NCBI GenBank assembly: GCA_900319975.1
Contig: ONQP01000010.1
Span: 1 to 41,809, forward strand
Reading direction: 5' to 3'
From: an uncultured Bacteroidales bacterium
GTDB taxonomy: Bacteria > Bacteroidota > Bacteroidia > Bacteroidales > UBA932
DNA length: 41,809 nt
Below are positions 26,601 to 33,037 of this stretch, piece after piece. The notes beneath the pieces are model-generated. The model was not told the origin of the DNA and made no database searches. It saw only the letters and a program-made list of their open reading frames with translations. The position numbers were made by a program, and so were the translations under genes. Position 1 is the stretch's first letter; the number at the start of each line of letters is the position of its first letter.

Positions 26601-27506
26601 TCCGGCCTCGGAAGCGCCGAAGGCCTGCAGGTCGACGGCCAGGCTCAGGTCGGAGTCGGTGTAATCGGCACCGAAGTCCGTGATCACCTGCCAGTCGCGG
26701 ATGCGGACCCGGGGCACGGCAAAGACCGTGACGTCATCGAAGATACCGGCCAGGCGCCAGTAGTCCTGACCCTCGAGATAATAGCCGTCGCAGTACTTCA
26801 CCACCAGCACGGCGACGGTGTTCTTGCCGGGCTTGAGGTAAGGCGTGATATTGTATTCGGAAGGTTCCTGTGCGCCTTCATTGTAGCCGACCTGCCGGCC
26901 GTTCACCCAGACGAACGAGCCGGACGCGACCTTCTCGAAGCGGAGGAACACCTGCTCGCCCTTCCAGGCGGCAGGGAGCTGGAACGAGGTCCGGTAGGCG
27001 CCAGTGGGATTGGTCTCCATCGGGACGTTCGGCATCTGCACGGCGAACGGATTCTCTTCGCCCCCGCCCAGCCGGTAGCGCGCCATCATTTTCTGCATCT
27101 CGCTGGCCTCGGGATCGTCCAGGACCCGGCGCAGCTGAGCCAGGATGGATTCCGGCATGGTCACGGCAAACGGCGCGCTGACATTCCGGAAAACCGCCTG
27201 CCCGAAACCCTGCATTTCCCAATTGGAAGGGACTTCGATCCAGGACCATTTCCGGTCGTTGAACGACGGACGGAAGAAGTCCTTGGGCACGTCGTAGGGC
27301 GATTCGAAATACTGGAAACGCCATTTCCCGTTCAGGGAGACGGCCTGGGCCGGGATATGGAACGCCCTGCCGGGCTCCTGGTTCTGTTCGAAGACGGAGG
27401 TGTTCTCCAGATAATACGACAGGTCCTCCAGATAGGGTTTGTCCTGGGCGGAGACGCCGCACAACGCCATGGTCACGGCAGACAGCGTCAGCAGAAATTT
27501 GCGCAT
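23637..27506 (-). CDS. secreted GH2 beta-galactosidase with LamG insertion
   Basis: 1289 residues with signal peptide (cleavage near Ala20). LacZ order: sugar-binding jelly roll (about 40-265), Ig-like (270-380), TIM barrel (385-850), then DUF4981 and beta-sandwich domain 5 (from about 985). Catalytic acid/base Glu503 lies in 'WSAGNES' and nucleophile Glu569 in 'FMDEYLSVAGNG'. Two insertions account for the extra length. Residues about 116-156 are an Arg/Glu-rich helix-like insert inside the first jelly roll (after 'SNWEMQG...NVSAPFAV'). Residues about 612-800 form a concanavalin/LamG-like domain ('WHNVTATYDGRAMRIYIDG') placed in the barrel between 'GGALWDF' and 'WSYGIGARTYGSIWPDRSVQPEMWQ'. 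Predicted to cleave terminal galactose or related sugars from glycans in the periplasm or at the cell surface. Confidence 0.92.
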   Translation of the reverse strand: MRKFLLTLSAVTMALCGVSAQDKPYLEDLSYYLENTSVFEQNQEPGRAFHIPAQAVSLNGKWRFQYFESPYDVPKDFFRPSFNDRKWSWIEVPSNWEMQGFGQAVFRNVSAPFAVTMPESILAQLRRVLDDPEASEMQKMMARYRLGGGEENPFAVQMPNVPMETNPTGAYRTSFQLPAAWKGEQVFLRFEKVASGSFVWVNGRQVGYNEGAQEPSEYNITPYLKPGKNTVAVLVVKYCDGYYLEGQDYWRLAGIFDDVTVFAVPRVRIRDWQVITDFGADYTDSDLSLAVDLQAFGASEAGLGLAAEVSFRGQPVASMQRSGIGLAAGSQQTVRLGARVAAPRKWSSETPDLYDLKMTLTDASGRVVDEVCKRIGFKKTEIREGVFYLNGQPLKVSATNSHMQHPDLGHAMTEDIVRQDFEILKQFNFNAVRTSHYPPVNEYLDLADEYGLFIIDETGDEAHATEYASDMPEFTEMYRERVRRMVLRDRNHACVLFWSAGNESGEGDNITEVVKEGKSLDPTRFWMYGGNAAKHPAEDIVGPRYPSPLEHEIGYGLDRQDLRPSFMDEYLSVAGNGGGGVDDYWDVIYAHPKLLGGALWDFVSVGLNQPVRALRDKSGNGVPAHIMGQARLVKGRTGNAIDLNRQDQWVQVYRADAVEISGDGLTLTLDILPRRYNADGGYLITKGDNQFGLKQQGTDRLDFYLDNGTRQVLSAPLPADWEGRWHNVTATYDGRAMRIYIDGAEAASMPMKGTIRNLPLSLCIGRSEEALGQDTNVFVCDALIDNAGVFDRAFAPSDLDPSRAVLWLDFEEETRGGTFWSYGIGARTYGSIWPDRSVQPEMWQLKKTTQPLCFLPVDPERGIVEVWNRNHFLNASHYKTCWTLTADEEVVDSGVLDLDVAPLGRQVVRIPLRRPAAVPGKEYRLNFSSVLAHDELWARAGHEVSWEQFELKSWNVPAAPVPASGKRVRLQEDGDRIVASGEGFAYGFDARTGALVSAVVDGRELLAEPLRLNLWRAPLANELDGWNGRSAGNARVRGYGSIGHAQVLASHYYSAGLDRVSYVPVSVRASEADGEVCVNVRELALPGGAAGRDGQLDAYISGRSYDGFDETFAWRIDGDGTLTLKHHVNPQGQMPAWLPRIGLTLSLDKSLRHVEWYGRGPQASYPDRKSGYRIGIWKSDMDAMYEPYLIPQDYGLRTDNRWVRLTDASGAGLEFSMDGLFAFNAYDCTTDNLTKAVYEYQLVRGGDITLNLDYATSGVGDTARGILAGYRALPTAYDRTVTIRPVGRK

Positions 27507-27529
27507 AGAATAATAGATTGGTTTTCATA

Positions 27530-27537
27530 CAAAACTA
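27530..27537 (-). promoter_or_regulatory. -7 box (TAGTTTTG) of the beta-galactosidase gene
   Basis: An exact TAnnTTTG match on the minus strand, 23 bases before the ATG at 27506. Confidence 0.4.
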
Positions 27538-27541
27538 TAAA

Positions 27542-27563
27542 AAAGCGGTCAATTTTCCGCTTT
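27542..27563. promoter_or_regulatory. dyad between the divergent lacZ-type and BASS promoters
   Basis: AAAGCGG (27542-27548) and CCGCTTT (27557-27563) form a 7-bp inverted repeat with an 8-base AT-rich spacer. It lies just upstream of the galactosidase -7 box and 21 bases upstream of the transporter -7 box, where an operator could control both. Confidence 0.35.
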
Positions 27564-27583
27564 AATCTGTAAAGAATAAAGCG

Positions 27584-27591
27584 TATCTTTG
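27584..27591 (+). promoter_or_regulatory. -7 box (TATCTTTG) of the BASS transporter gene
   Basis: An exact TAnnTTTG match. The leader to 27650 contains an 8-bp hairpin (27604-27611 with 27620-27627) whose loop starts a three-codon ORF (ATG 27618, stop TAA 27627). Confidence 0.45.
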
Positions 27592-27650
27592 CGCCGCATT
27601 TCCACGGAAGCGGGACCATGCTTCCGTAATGCACACTTAAAGAGCTGATT

Positions 27651-28505
27651 ATGAATACAATCTGGATAGTATTACCGATTCTTACCGTTTTGATGTTTGA
27701 CCTGGGCCTCTGCCTGAAGCTCCAGGATTTCGCCCGGGTCGTGAAGGCCCCCAAGGCCGTGCTGCTGGCCCTGTTCGGCCAGATCGTGCTGCTGCCCCTC
27801 ATCGCGCTCGGCATCGGCCTCGCGTTCGGGCTCTCGCCCGTTTTCTTCCTCGGATTGATCCTGATCGCCTGCTGTCCGGGCGGCAGTTCTTCCAATATCT
27901 TCTCCAAGCTCGCCGGCGGCGACGTGGCGCTGTCCGTCACGCTCACGGCGCTCAGCAGCCTGATCACGCTCGTGACGGTGCCGCTGGTGATGGCGTGGGC
28001 CACCCAGGCGGCCGGTGCCGCCGTCGGGATCACGCTCCCGGTGGGCAACCTGCTCAAGCAGAACCTCCTGCTGATGCTGCTTCCCGTGCTGGTCGGCATC
28101 GGCGTCAACCATTTCCGGCCCAAGGCCGCGGCCGCCATCGACCGGGTCCTGTCCAAGGCCGCCTTCCCCGCCCTGATGGTGCTGATCAGCGTATTCTTCC
28201 TGCAGCACTACCGCACCATCTTCGCCAACATGGCCACGCTCGGCCTCTGCGTCACGCTCCTCATCGTCCTTTCCGCCGGCTCGGCGGCCGGCCTGTCGCG
28301 GCTCTTCCGCCTGAGTGGCCAGCAGCGGCGCACGACGGTGATCGAGGTGGGCATGCAGAACGCCGCCCAGGCCATCGCCGTGGCCACGAGCCCCTTCATC
28401 TTCAACAACCCGGAGATGGCCATTCCTGCCATCCTCTACTCGCTGATGATGAACGTGGTGCTGCTGATCTACGTGGGGGTGGTCCGTCGCCGGAAGGCCG
28501 TCTAA
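27651..28505 (+). CDS. bile acid:sodium symporter (BASS) family transporter
   Basis: A 284-residue membrane protein with about 8-9 hydrophobic segments. Family motifs: 'LILIACCPGGSSSNIFSKLAGGDVALSVTLTALSS' near residues 70-105 (the crossover helix with the Na+-site Ser/Asn residues) and 'VIEVGMQNAAQAIAVA' near 230. BASS proteins couple Na+ to uptake of bile acids, pantoate or other organic anions; the substrate is not readable here. Divergent from the beta-galactosidase and overlapping the fucosidase end by 4 bases in convergent orientation. Confidence 0.9.
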   Translation: MNTIWIVLPILTVLMFDLGLCLKLQDFARVVKAPKAVLLALFGQIVLLPLIALGIGLAFGLSPVFFLGLILIACCPGGSSSNIFSKLAGGDVALSVTLTALSSLITLVTVPLVMAWATQAAGAAVGITLPVGNLLKQNLLLMLLPVLVGIGVNHFRPKAAAAIDRVLSKAAFPALMVLISVFFLQHYRTIFANMATLGLCVTLLIVLSAGSAAGLSRLFRLSGQQRRTTVIEVGMQNAAQAIAVATSPFIFNNPEMAIPAILYSLMMNVVLLIYVGVVRRRKAV

Positions 28506-29980
28506 CGGGTATAATAAGCCGAAACTGAAGCGATTTCAGGCTCTGCGCGCGCGGACAGGATCCGGACGCGCAGTTTCAGCGCATTCTGCTCCGGAAAGCG
28601 CAGGATGCGGCGGTTGCCGACGTTGGTGCCGCGGGCGACTTCCTGCCAGCCGTCGGCCCAGACATCCAGGGCGAACGCCTCGATGCGCTCCCCTTTCGAC
28701 AGGTCCTCGCGGAGCTCGAGCCGGTCGAAGCGGATGGCGAGCGGCAAGGTGAACTCCAGGGCGCCGTCCACCACCTTGCGGCGGGCGCCGGTCAGCAGGT
28801 CCGTCGAATAGACGTCGCGGATACGCGCGCCCACTTCTGCAAGCACCGCGCTGTCGCGCGGGGAAATGCGTCCCAGCGTGTCCGGCGGGACGTTGAGCAG
28901 CAGGATGCTGTTGCCGCCGACGGAGCGCTCCCAGATGTCGAAGACATCGTCCGCGCTGCGCACGGCCTGCTCATCGTCGTTGCGCCAGAACCAGCCGTCG
29001 CGGATGGAGACGTCCGTCTCCGCCGGCTGGTAATGCAGCCAGAAGGGCTTTTCCTGCGCCAGCAGGACTTCCCGGCTGCCCAGGTCGGCGTCCGTCCGGT
29101 CGTCGAACATGTCGAGCGAAGCGGGGTCCTGCGCGAACGGGATGACGTTCCACTCCGCCTCGCGGGTCTCTCCCGCTTCGTTGCCGCACCAGCGGAGGTC
29201 TTCCTTGCCGAAGACCACGGCCTGCGGCGCCAGCTTGTGGATCAGCTCCTTCCAGGCCTGGTAATCGTACTGCTGACCGCCCTTGCGCCGGGGATGCGCC
29301 CCGTCGAACCAGACCTCCGACACGGGGCCGTATTCGGTCAGGAGCTCGAAGAGCTGGTTCAGGAAATATTCGTTGTAGTCGTCCACCTCGAACTGGAAGG
29401 TGGTACGGTCGGCAAAGGGCCGGCCGGACACTTCGCGCGGGATCGTGCGGAGCGTGGCCGCGCTCCCGTTGCCGTAGAGGCCGTCCGGCGCCTCCATCTG
29501 GTACAGGTCCGCCGGCGAGAGGTAGAAGCCGAATTCCAGACCGTATTTGCGGCAGGATGCCGCCAGTTCCTTCACCACGTCGCCCCGGTAAGGCGAAGCG
29601 GCCACGCCGTGCTGCGTATAGCGGCTCGGCCAGAGGACGAAACCGTCGTGGTGCTTGGCCGTCAGGATGACGCGCCGGATGCCGGCCTCCCGGAAGATGG
29701 CGCACCACTGGTCCGTATCCGGCTGCCGCAGGGTGAAGACGGACGGATCCTCCTTGCCGCTTCCCCACTCCACGCCGGTAAAGGTGTTGGGTCCGAAATG
29801 GACGAACGCGGCGAAGCCGTTCTCGAGCGCGTGGCGCTGCAGCGGCGTCGGGACGACACGCACGGCTTTGGCGAGCACCGCCTCCGGCGTGTCGTCCGGG
29901 CCGACCGGGAGGGTCCCGGCCGTCCGGCCGCCGCAGGAGGCAAGCGCCAGGACGGCGACGATGAAGGATAACTTGCGCAT
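28502..29980 (-). CDS. GH29 alpha-L-fucosidase lipoprotein
   Basis: 492 residues with lipobox 'LALASC' (Cys16). The GH29 barrel shows 'FVHFGPNTFTGVEWG' near 59, 'LTAKHHDGFVLWPSRYTQH' at 106-124, 'EFGFYLSPADLY' and the nucleophile Asp226 in 'EVWFDGAHP'. The C-terminal ~90 residues form a beta-sandwich that may bind carbohydrate. It releases fucose from host or diet glycans with retention of configuration. With the neighbouring GH2 enzyme it suggests processing of fucosylated galactosides. No SusC/SusD pair is visible, so this is not a complete polysaccharide utilization locus within the window. Confidence 0.92.
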   Translation of the reverse strand: MRKLSFIVAVLALASCGGRTAGTLPVGPDDTPEAVLAKAVRVVPTPLQRHALENGFAAFVHFGPNTFTGVEWGSGKEDPSVFTLRQPDTDQWCAIFREAGIRRVILTAKHHDGFVLWPSRYTQHGVAASPYRGDVVKELAASCRKYGLEFGFYLSPADLYQMEAPDGLYGNGSAATLRTIPREVSGRPFADRTTFQFEVDDYNEYFLNQLFELLTEYGPVSEVWFDGAHPRRKGGQQYDYQAWKELIHKLAPQAVVFGKEDLRWCGNEAGETREAEWNVIPFAQDPASLDMFDDRTDADLGSREVLLAQEKPFWLHYQPAETDVSIRDGWFWRNDDEQAVRSADDVFDIWERSVGGNSILLLNVPPDTLGRISPRDSAVLAEVGARIRDVYSTDLLTGARRKVVDGALEFTLPLAIRFDRLELREDLSKGERIEAFALDVWADGWQEVARGTNVGNRRILRFPEQNALKLRVRILSARAEPEIASVSAYYTR

Positions 29981-29984
29981 AGGA

Positions 29985-29992
29985 CAAAATTA
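29985..29992 (-). promoter_or_regulatory. -7 box (TAATTTTG) of the fucosidase gene
   Basis: An exact match on the minus strand, ending 4 bases before the ATG. This is the same octamer and spacing as at the CstA gene. Confidence 0.35.
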
Positions 29993-30006
29993 GCAATTAA
30001 TTTTCG

Positions 30007-30014
30007 TACATTTG
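30007..30014 (+). promoter_or_regulatory. -7 box (TACATTTG) of the acidic protein-WYL operon
   Basis: An exact TAnnTTTG match, 20 bases before the ATG at 30035, in a 54-base divergent spacer shared with the fucosidase promoter. Confidence 0.45.
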
Positions 30015-30034
30015 CAGTAACCAACGACACGATT

Positions 30035-30478
30035 ATGGCCTACGACATTTCCATCAAGCTCCCCCAGGGCTGGGTCTCCGACCTGGACACCTACGTGGAC
30101 GAATCCGGCGTGGAGATCACCCATCTCTCCTGCCACCTTCCCAACGACAAGAAGCAGACCGACGAGGCGCTGATCGACGCCTATGTCGGCCCGATGCCGG
30201 AGGACACGACGGCGGCCGACCAGGCCCTCGCCAACTACGCCGACACCGTGGGCTTCGACGACGACGATCCCGAGGATTTCGACCCCATTATCGAGTGGCC
30301 GTTCAACGGCAAGAAGGCCTACGGCTTCGAGGCCATCGCCGAGGACGATTCCCCGATGCGGATGATGTGCGTCGAGCTCAAGAAGGGCATTCTCGTCATC
30401 CTGTGCATTCTCGCCAAGGACGACGACACGCTCGTGGAGGCCGTCACGCTCGCCGAGCGCGGCCTGCGCCTCAAGTAG
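30035..30478 (+). CDS. acidic unknown protein paired with a WYL regulator
   Basis: 147 residues, soluble and strongly acidic (an Asp-rich run 'GFDDDDPEDFDP' near 75-85), with 'EWPFNGKKAYGFEAIAEDDSPMRMMCVELKKGILVILCILAKDD', a beta-rich C-terminal half. No signal peptide or known motif. Its stop is immediately followed by the WYL regulator's ATG, so the pair is cotranscribed; it could be the regulator's partner or target. Family not recognised. Confidence 0.65.
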   Translation: MAYDISIKLPQGWVSDLDTYVDESGVEITHLSCHLPNDKKQTDEALIDAYVGPMPEDTTAADQALANYADTVGFDDDDPEDFDPIIEWPFNGKKAYGFEAIAEDDSPMRMMCVELKKGILVILCILAKDDDTLVEAVTLAERGLRLK

Positions 30479-31393
30479 ATGGACCAGCCCAAGATCGAGC
30501 GCGTCCTGCGCCTGATGACCCTGATGTCGGGGAGCGTCGAATACACCGTCGACGAGCTGGCCGACAAGTTGGACACGTCCTACCGCTCGATCTACCGCTA
30601 CATCGATACCTTCAAGGCCTGCGGCTTCGCCGTCGAGAAGGTCCACGGCAACGTCTATCGCCTCGCGAAGATGTCGCCCCGCTATCCCGACCTTGACAAG
30701 CTGGTCTATTTCTCCGAAGAAGAGGCCTACCTGGTCAACCACCTCATCGACCGCCTGGACCCGACGAATGCCCTGAAAGCGGGCCTGCAGCGCAAGCTGG
30801 CGGCCATCTACAGCAGCACCAGCATCGCCGACTACATCGACAAGCGCTCCAACGCCGCCAACGTCGAATCCCTCTCGCGCGCCGTGCGCGAAAAGAAAGC
30901 CGTACGCCTGCTGCGCTACGAATCCGGCCACAGCGGCCAGATCCGCGACCGGCACGTGGAGCCGTTCGGTTTCACCACCAATTTCATCGACGTCTGGGCC
31001 TTCGACCTGGAGGACGGGCGCAACAAGATCTTCAAGATCAGCCGCATGGAGGAGGTCCAGGTGCTCGAAGAAGAAGCCTGGACGCGCGAGGCTGAGCACG
31101 AGCGCCTGGGCATGGATGTGTTCCGGATGGCCGGGCACGAGGAGTTCCGCGTCCGGCTGCGCCTCTCGATGAAGGCCAAGAACCTCCTGACGGAGGAATA
31201 CCCCCTCGCCGAACGCGACCTGGCGCAGGATGCGGACGGATCCTGGATCCTCGAGACCGGCATCTGCGCCGTGGCCGGCGTCGGCCGCTTCGTCAGCGGC
31301 CTGGCCGGCGAGATCCAGATCCTGGACGGCGAGCCGCTCCGCGACTATCTGCGCAATTATCAGGATAATTTTCCGAAGTTTTTTGCTCTTTGA
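30479..31393 (+). CDS. WYL-domain transcriptional regulator
   Basis: 304 residues. The N-terminal DeoR/HTH_11-like winged helix (1-62) contains 'YTVDELADKLDTSYRSIYRYIDTFKACGFAVEKVHGNVYRL'. The WYL domain follows at about 135-220, with 'KKAVRLLRYESGHSGQIRDRHVEPFGFTTNFIDVWAFDLEDGRNKIFKISRME' (the W-Y-L triad appears as V-W-A), then a WCX-like C-terminal extension. WYL proteins bind nucleic-acid ligands or nucleotides and often control stress or defence genes; no defence gene is adjacent here. A dyad overlaps its stop codon, upstream of the small ORF that follows. Confidence 0.88.
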   Translation: MDQPKIERVLRLMTLMSGSVEYTVDELADKLDTSYRSIYRYIDTFKACGFAVEKVHGNVYRLAKMSPRYPDLDKLVYFSEEEAYLVNHLIDRLDPTNALKAGLQRKLAAIYSSTSIADYIDKRSNAANVESLSRAVREKKAVRLLRYESGHSGQIRDRHVEPFGFTTNFIDVWAFDLEDGRNKIFKISRMEEVQVLEEEAWTREAEHERLGMDVFRMAGHEEFRVRLRLSMKAKNLLTEEYPLAERDLAQDADGSWILETGICAVAGVGRFVSGLAGEIQILDGEPLRDYLRNYQDNFPKFFAL

Positions 31394-31424
31394 CAAGACC
31401 TGTCAAAACGAGGGCCTACCTTTG
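31389..31424 (+). promoter_or_regulatory. promoter with operator-like dyad for the 51-aa ORF
   Basis: TTTGACA (31389-31395) and TGTCAAA (31401-31407) form a perfect 7-bp inverted repeat with a 5-base spacer. The left arm doubles as a -33 TTTG, with TACCTTTG at 31417-31424 as the -7 box (24-base gap, slightly long). A repressor on the dyad would block the promoter; the WYL regulator just upstream is an obvious candidate. Confidence 0.5.
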
Positions 31425-31463
31425 TATCGTTGAAACAAAGGAACAAACTAAAAATCAGGTCCT

Positions 31464-31619
31464 ATGAGCAAGAACGAAAACATCCTCAATCTCCGCGCCG
31501 CCCTCGCGCAGCAGATCACCGACCGTACGCACAACGAAGAGACCGCCCGCCAGATCGCAGGCAATCTCTCGACCGATTTCATGGAGCTGTTCGGCGAACT
31601 CGAGCTCGTCCTGGCCTAG
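31464..31619 (+). CDS. 51-residue helical small protein
   Basis: A short ORF with its own TACCTTTG promoter, starting 40 bases after that box. It is amphipathic and acidic ('NILNLRAALAQQITDRTHNEETARQIAGNLSTDFMELFGELELVLA'), soluble, with no signal peptide or Cys. It overlaps the convergent fRMsr gene by 4 bases. Codon choice and GC match the neighbouring genes. Function unknown; it could be a small regulatory or binding protein. Confidence 0.55.
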   Translation: MSKNENILNLRAALAQQITDRTHNEETARQIAGNLSTDFMELFGELELVLA

Positions 31620-32068
31620 AAGAGCGGTGCGAGCAGCGCGACGATGGCTTCCAGCCCGGCCGCGTCACGCGCATCGAAGGTCGCCAGTTCGCGGCTGTCG
31701 ATGTCCAGCACGGCGACGACGTCCTTGCCCTTGATTACAGGCACGACGATCTCGCTGCGCGAAGCGGAACTGCAGGCAATATGGCCCGGGAATTCCTCCA
31801 CATCCGGCACGACGACCGTCCTGCCCTGCTGCCAGGCCGTGCCGCAGACGCCCCGCCCGAAGGGAATGCGCGTGCAGGCTACAGGCCCCTGGAAGGGCCC
31901 CAGGACCAGTTCGCGCCCCTGCACAAGATAAAAACCCGTCCACCAGAAGCCGAAGGCTTCATGCAGGACGGCAGCCACGTTGGCCATGTTGGCCACGCGG
32001 TCGGACTCCCCCTCCAGGAGTCCCTGCACCTGCTTCAGAAGCAGTGCATACTGTTCCTTTTTCTTCAT
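31616..32068 (-). CDS. msrC: free methionine-(R)-sulfoxide reductase (GAF domain)
   Basis: A 150-residue GAF-fold enzyme that reduces free Met-R-sulfoxide. The three family cysteines are present with canonical spacing: Cys65 in 'VACTRI', Cys75 in 'RGVCGTA' and Cys99 in 'HIACSS', intervals of 10 and 24 residues as in yeast fRMsr. 'FWWTGFYLVQGRELVLGPFQG' at 41-61 is also typical. Its start overlaps the CPBP stop by four bases (ATGA), so it is translated as the second gene of that pair. Confidence 0.93.
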   Translation of the reverse strand: MKKKEQYALLLKQVQGLLEGESDRVANMANVAAVLHEAFGFWWTGFYLVQGRELVLGPFQGPVACTRIPFGRGVCGTAWQQGRTVVVPDVEEFPGHIACSSASRSEIVVPVIKGKDVVAVLDIDSRELATFDARDAAGLEAIVALLAPLF

Positions 32069-32895
32069 CGTTCGTCTTTTTTACAACAACAGAGGAAGAT
32101 AATGGTAAGCAAGAGTCCCATCCCGACGGCCGGCAGGGAGGCTTCTGCGCCGAAGACGCCGCCCGTGACCCAGTCGGAGCCGGTCAGGACCGTGGAGAAG
32201 ACTTTGTATTCCACTCCGTTGCCGGACACGGCGAAGCCCAGCACCGGACCCTGGACGAAGTTCCAGGCCCAGTGGATGCCGATGGGCACCCAAAGGTTGC
32301 CGGAGCACTTGTAGACGACGCCGAAAAGCAGGCCGGCTTCGATGGCGATGGCGACGGCGCTCCAGATCGTCGCGCCGGGATTCATCAGGTGCACGGCGCC
32401 GAAGACGAGGGCCGATATGATCAAGGCGACGGCTGTGTTCCAGCGGTCGTCAATCAGGCGGAAGAGCACACCCCGGAAGACGATCTCCTCAAAGACCGCC
32501 ACCAGGAAGAAATAGGACAGGTACGTCACCAGCGCCATCGCATCGAAATGCGCCTCCGTAATGCGGAAGGAGCCCAACAGGGCCATGATGCCGACCACGC
32601 AGCCAAAGTAGATGACGCCCAGCAGGAAACCGCCACCCAGGCCCGGCAGGAGGCGTTTCATCGACAGCTCCGCCACGGGCCGGTGCTCCGTCAGGTTGGT
32701 CCAGACCGCATAAAGGAAAAGCCCCACCACGCCGGCGACCACCAGGCACAAAGCCTGCTGCCACCAGGTGGAAGCAATCACTGCGCAGGCATACTGTGAC
32801 CCGACATAAAGCCCAAGAAAGATAGCCGCCCCGAAGATCAGGCAGAGGAACCATTTCCAAAGCGGCATCCGGGCCGCTGACGTGTATTTCCGCAT
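32065..32895 (-). CDS. CPBP family intramembrane glutamic endopeptidase
   Basis: 276 residues and about eight membrane segments. The active-site motifs are complete: 'FEEIVFRG' (Glu136, Glu137, Arg141), 'FGAVHL' (His169) and 'HWAWNF' (His208, Asn212). CPBP/Abi proteases cut substrates in the membrane and occur in prenyl-protein processing, bacteriocin immunity or quality control; no bacteriocin gene is evident next door. It is the first gene of a two-gene unit with fRMsr. The promoter carries a palindrome over its -7 box. Confidence 0.9.
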   Translation of the reverse strand: MRKYTSAARMPLWKWFLCLIFGAAIFLGLYVGSQYACAVIASTWWQQALCLVVAGVVGLFLYAVWTNLTEHRPVAELSMKRLLPGLGGGFLLGVIYFGCVVGIMALLGSFRITEAHFDAMALVTYLSYFFLVAVFEEIVFRGVLFRLIDDRWNTAVALIISALVFGAVHLMNPGATIWSAVAIAIEAGLLFGVVYKCSGNLWVPIGIHWAWNFVQGPVLGFAVSGNGVEYKVFSTVLTGSDWVTGGVFGAEASLPAVGMGLLLTIIFLCCCKKDER

Positions 32896-32910
32896 CCGAT
32901 TCGCTAATTT

Positions 32911-32930
32911 ATGTTATACAAATATAACAT
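32911..32930 (-). promoter_or_regulatory. palindrome over the -7 box of the CPBP-msrC unit
   Basis: ATGTTATA (32911-32918) and TATAACAT (32923-32930) form a perfect 8-bp dyad with a 4-base spacer. The minus-strand -7 box TATATTTG (32919-32926) sits across its centre, so a bound dimer would shut the promoter. The spacer on to 33037 holds no other clear element except the reading-frame remnant noted at 32974. Confidence 0.5.
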
Positions 32931-33037
32931 TTTTTGGAAAGAATGCACGCGGACGCCGCTATTTGGGGTGCTCTTAACGCAAAGATGACTTGGCCTGCTC
33001 CATCGCCGCAATCACCCGGTCGCACCAGGCGTCGAAG

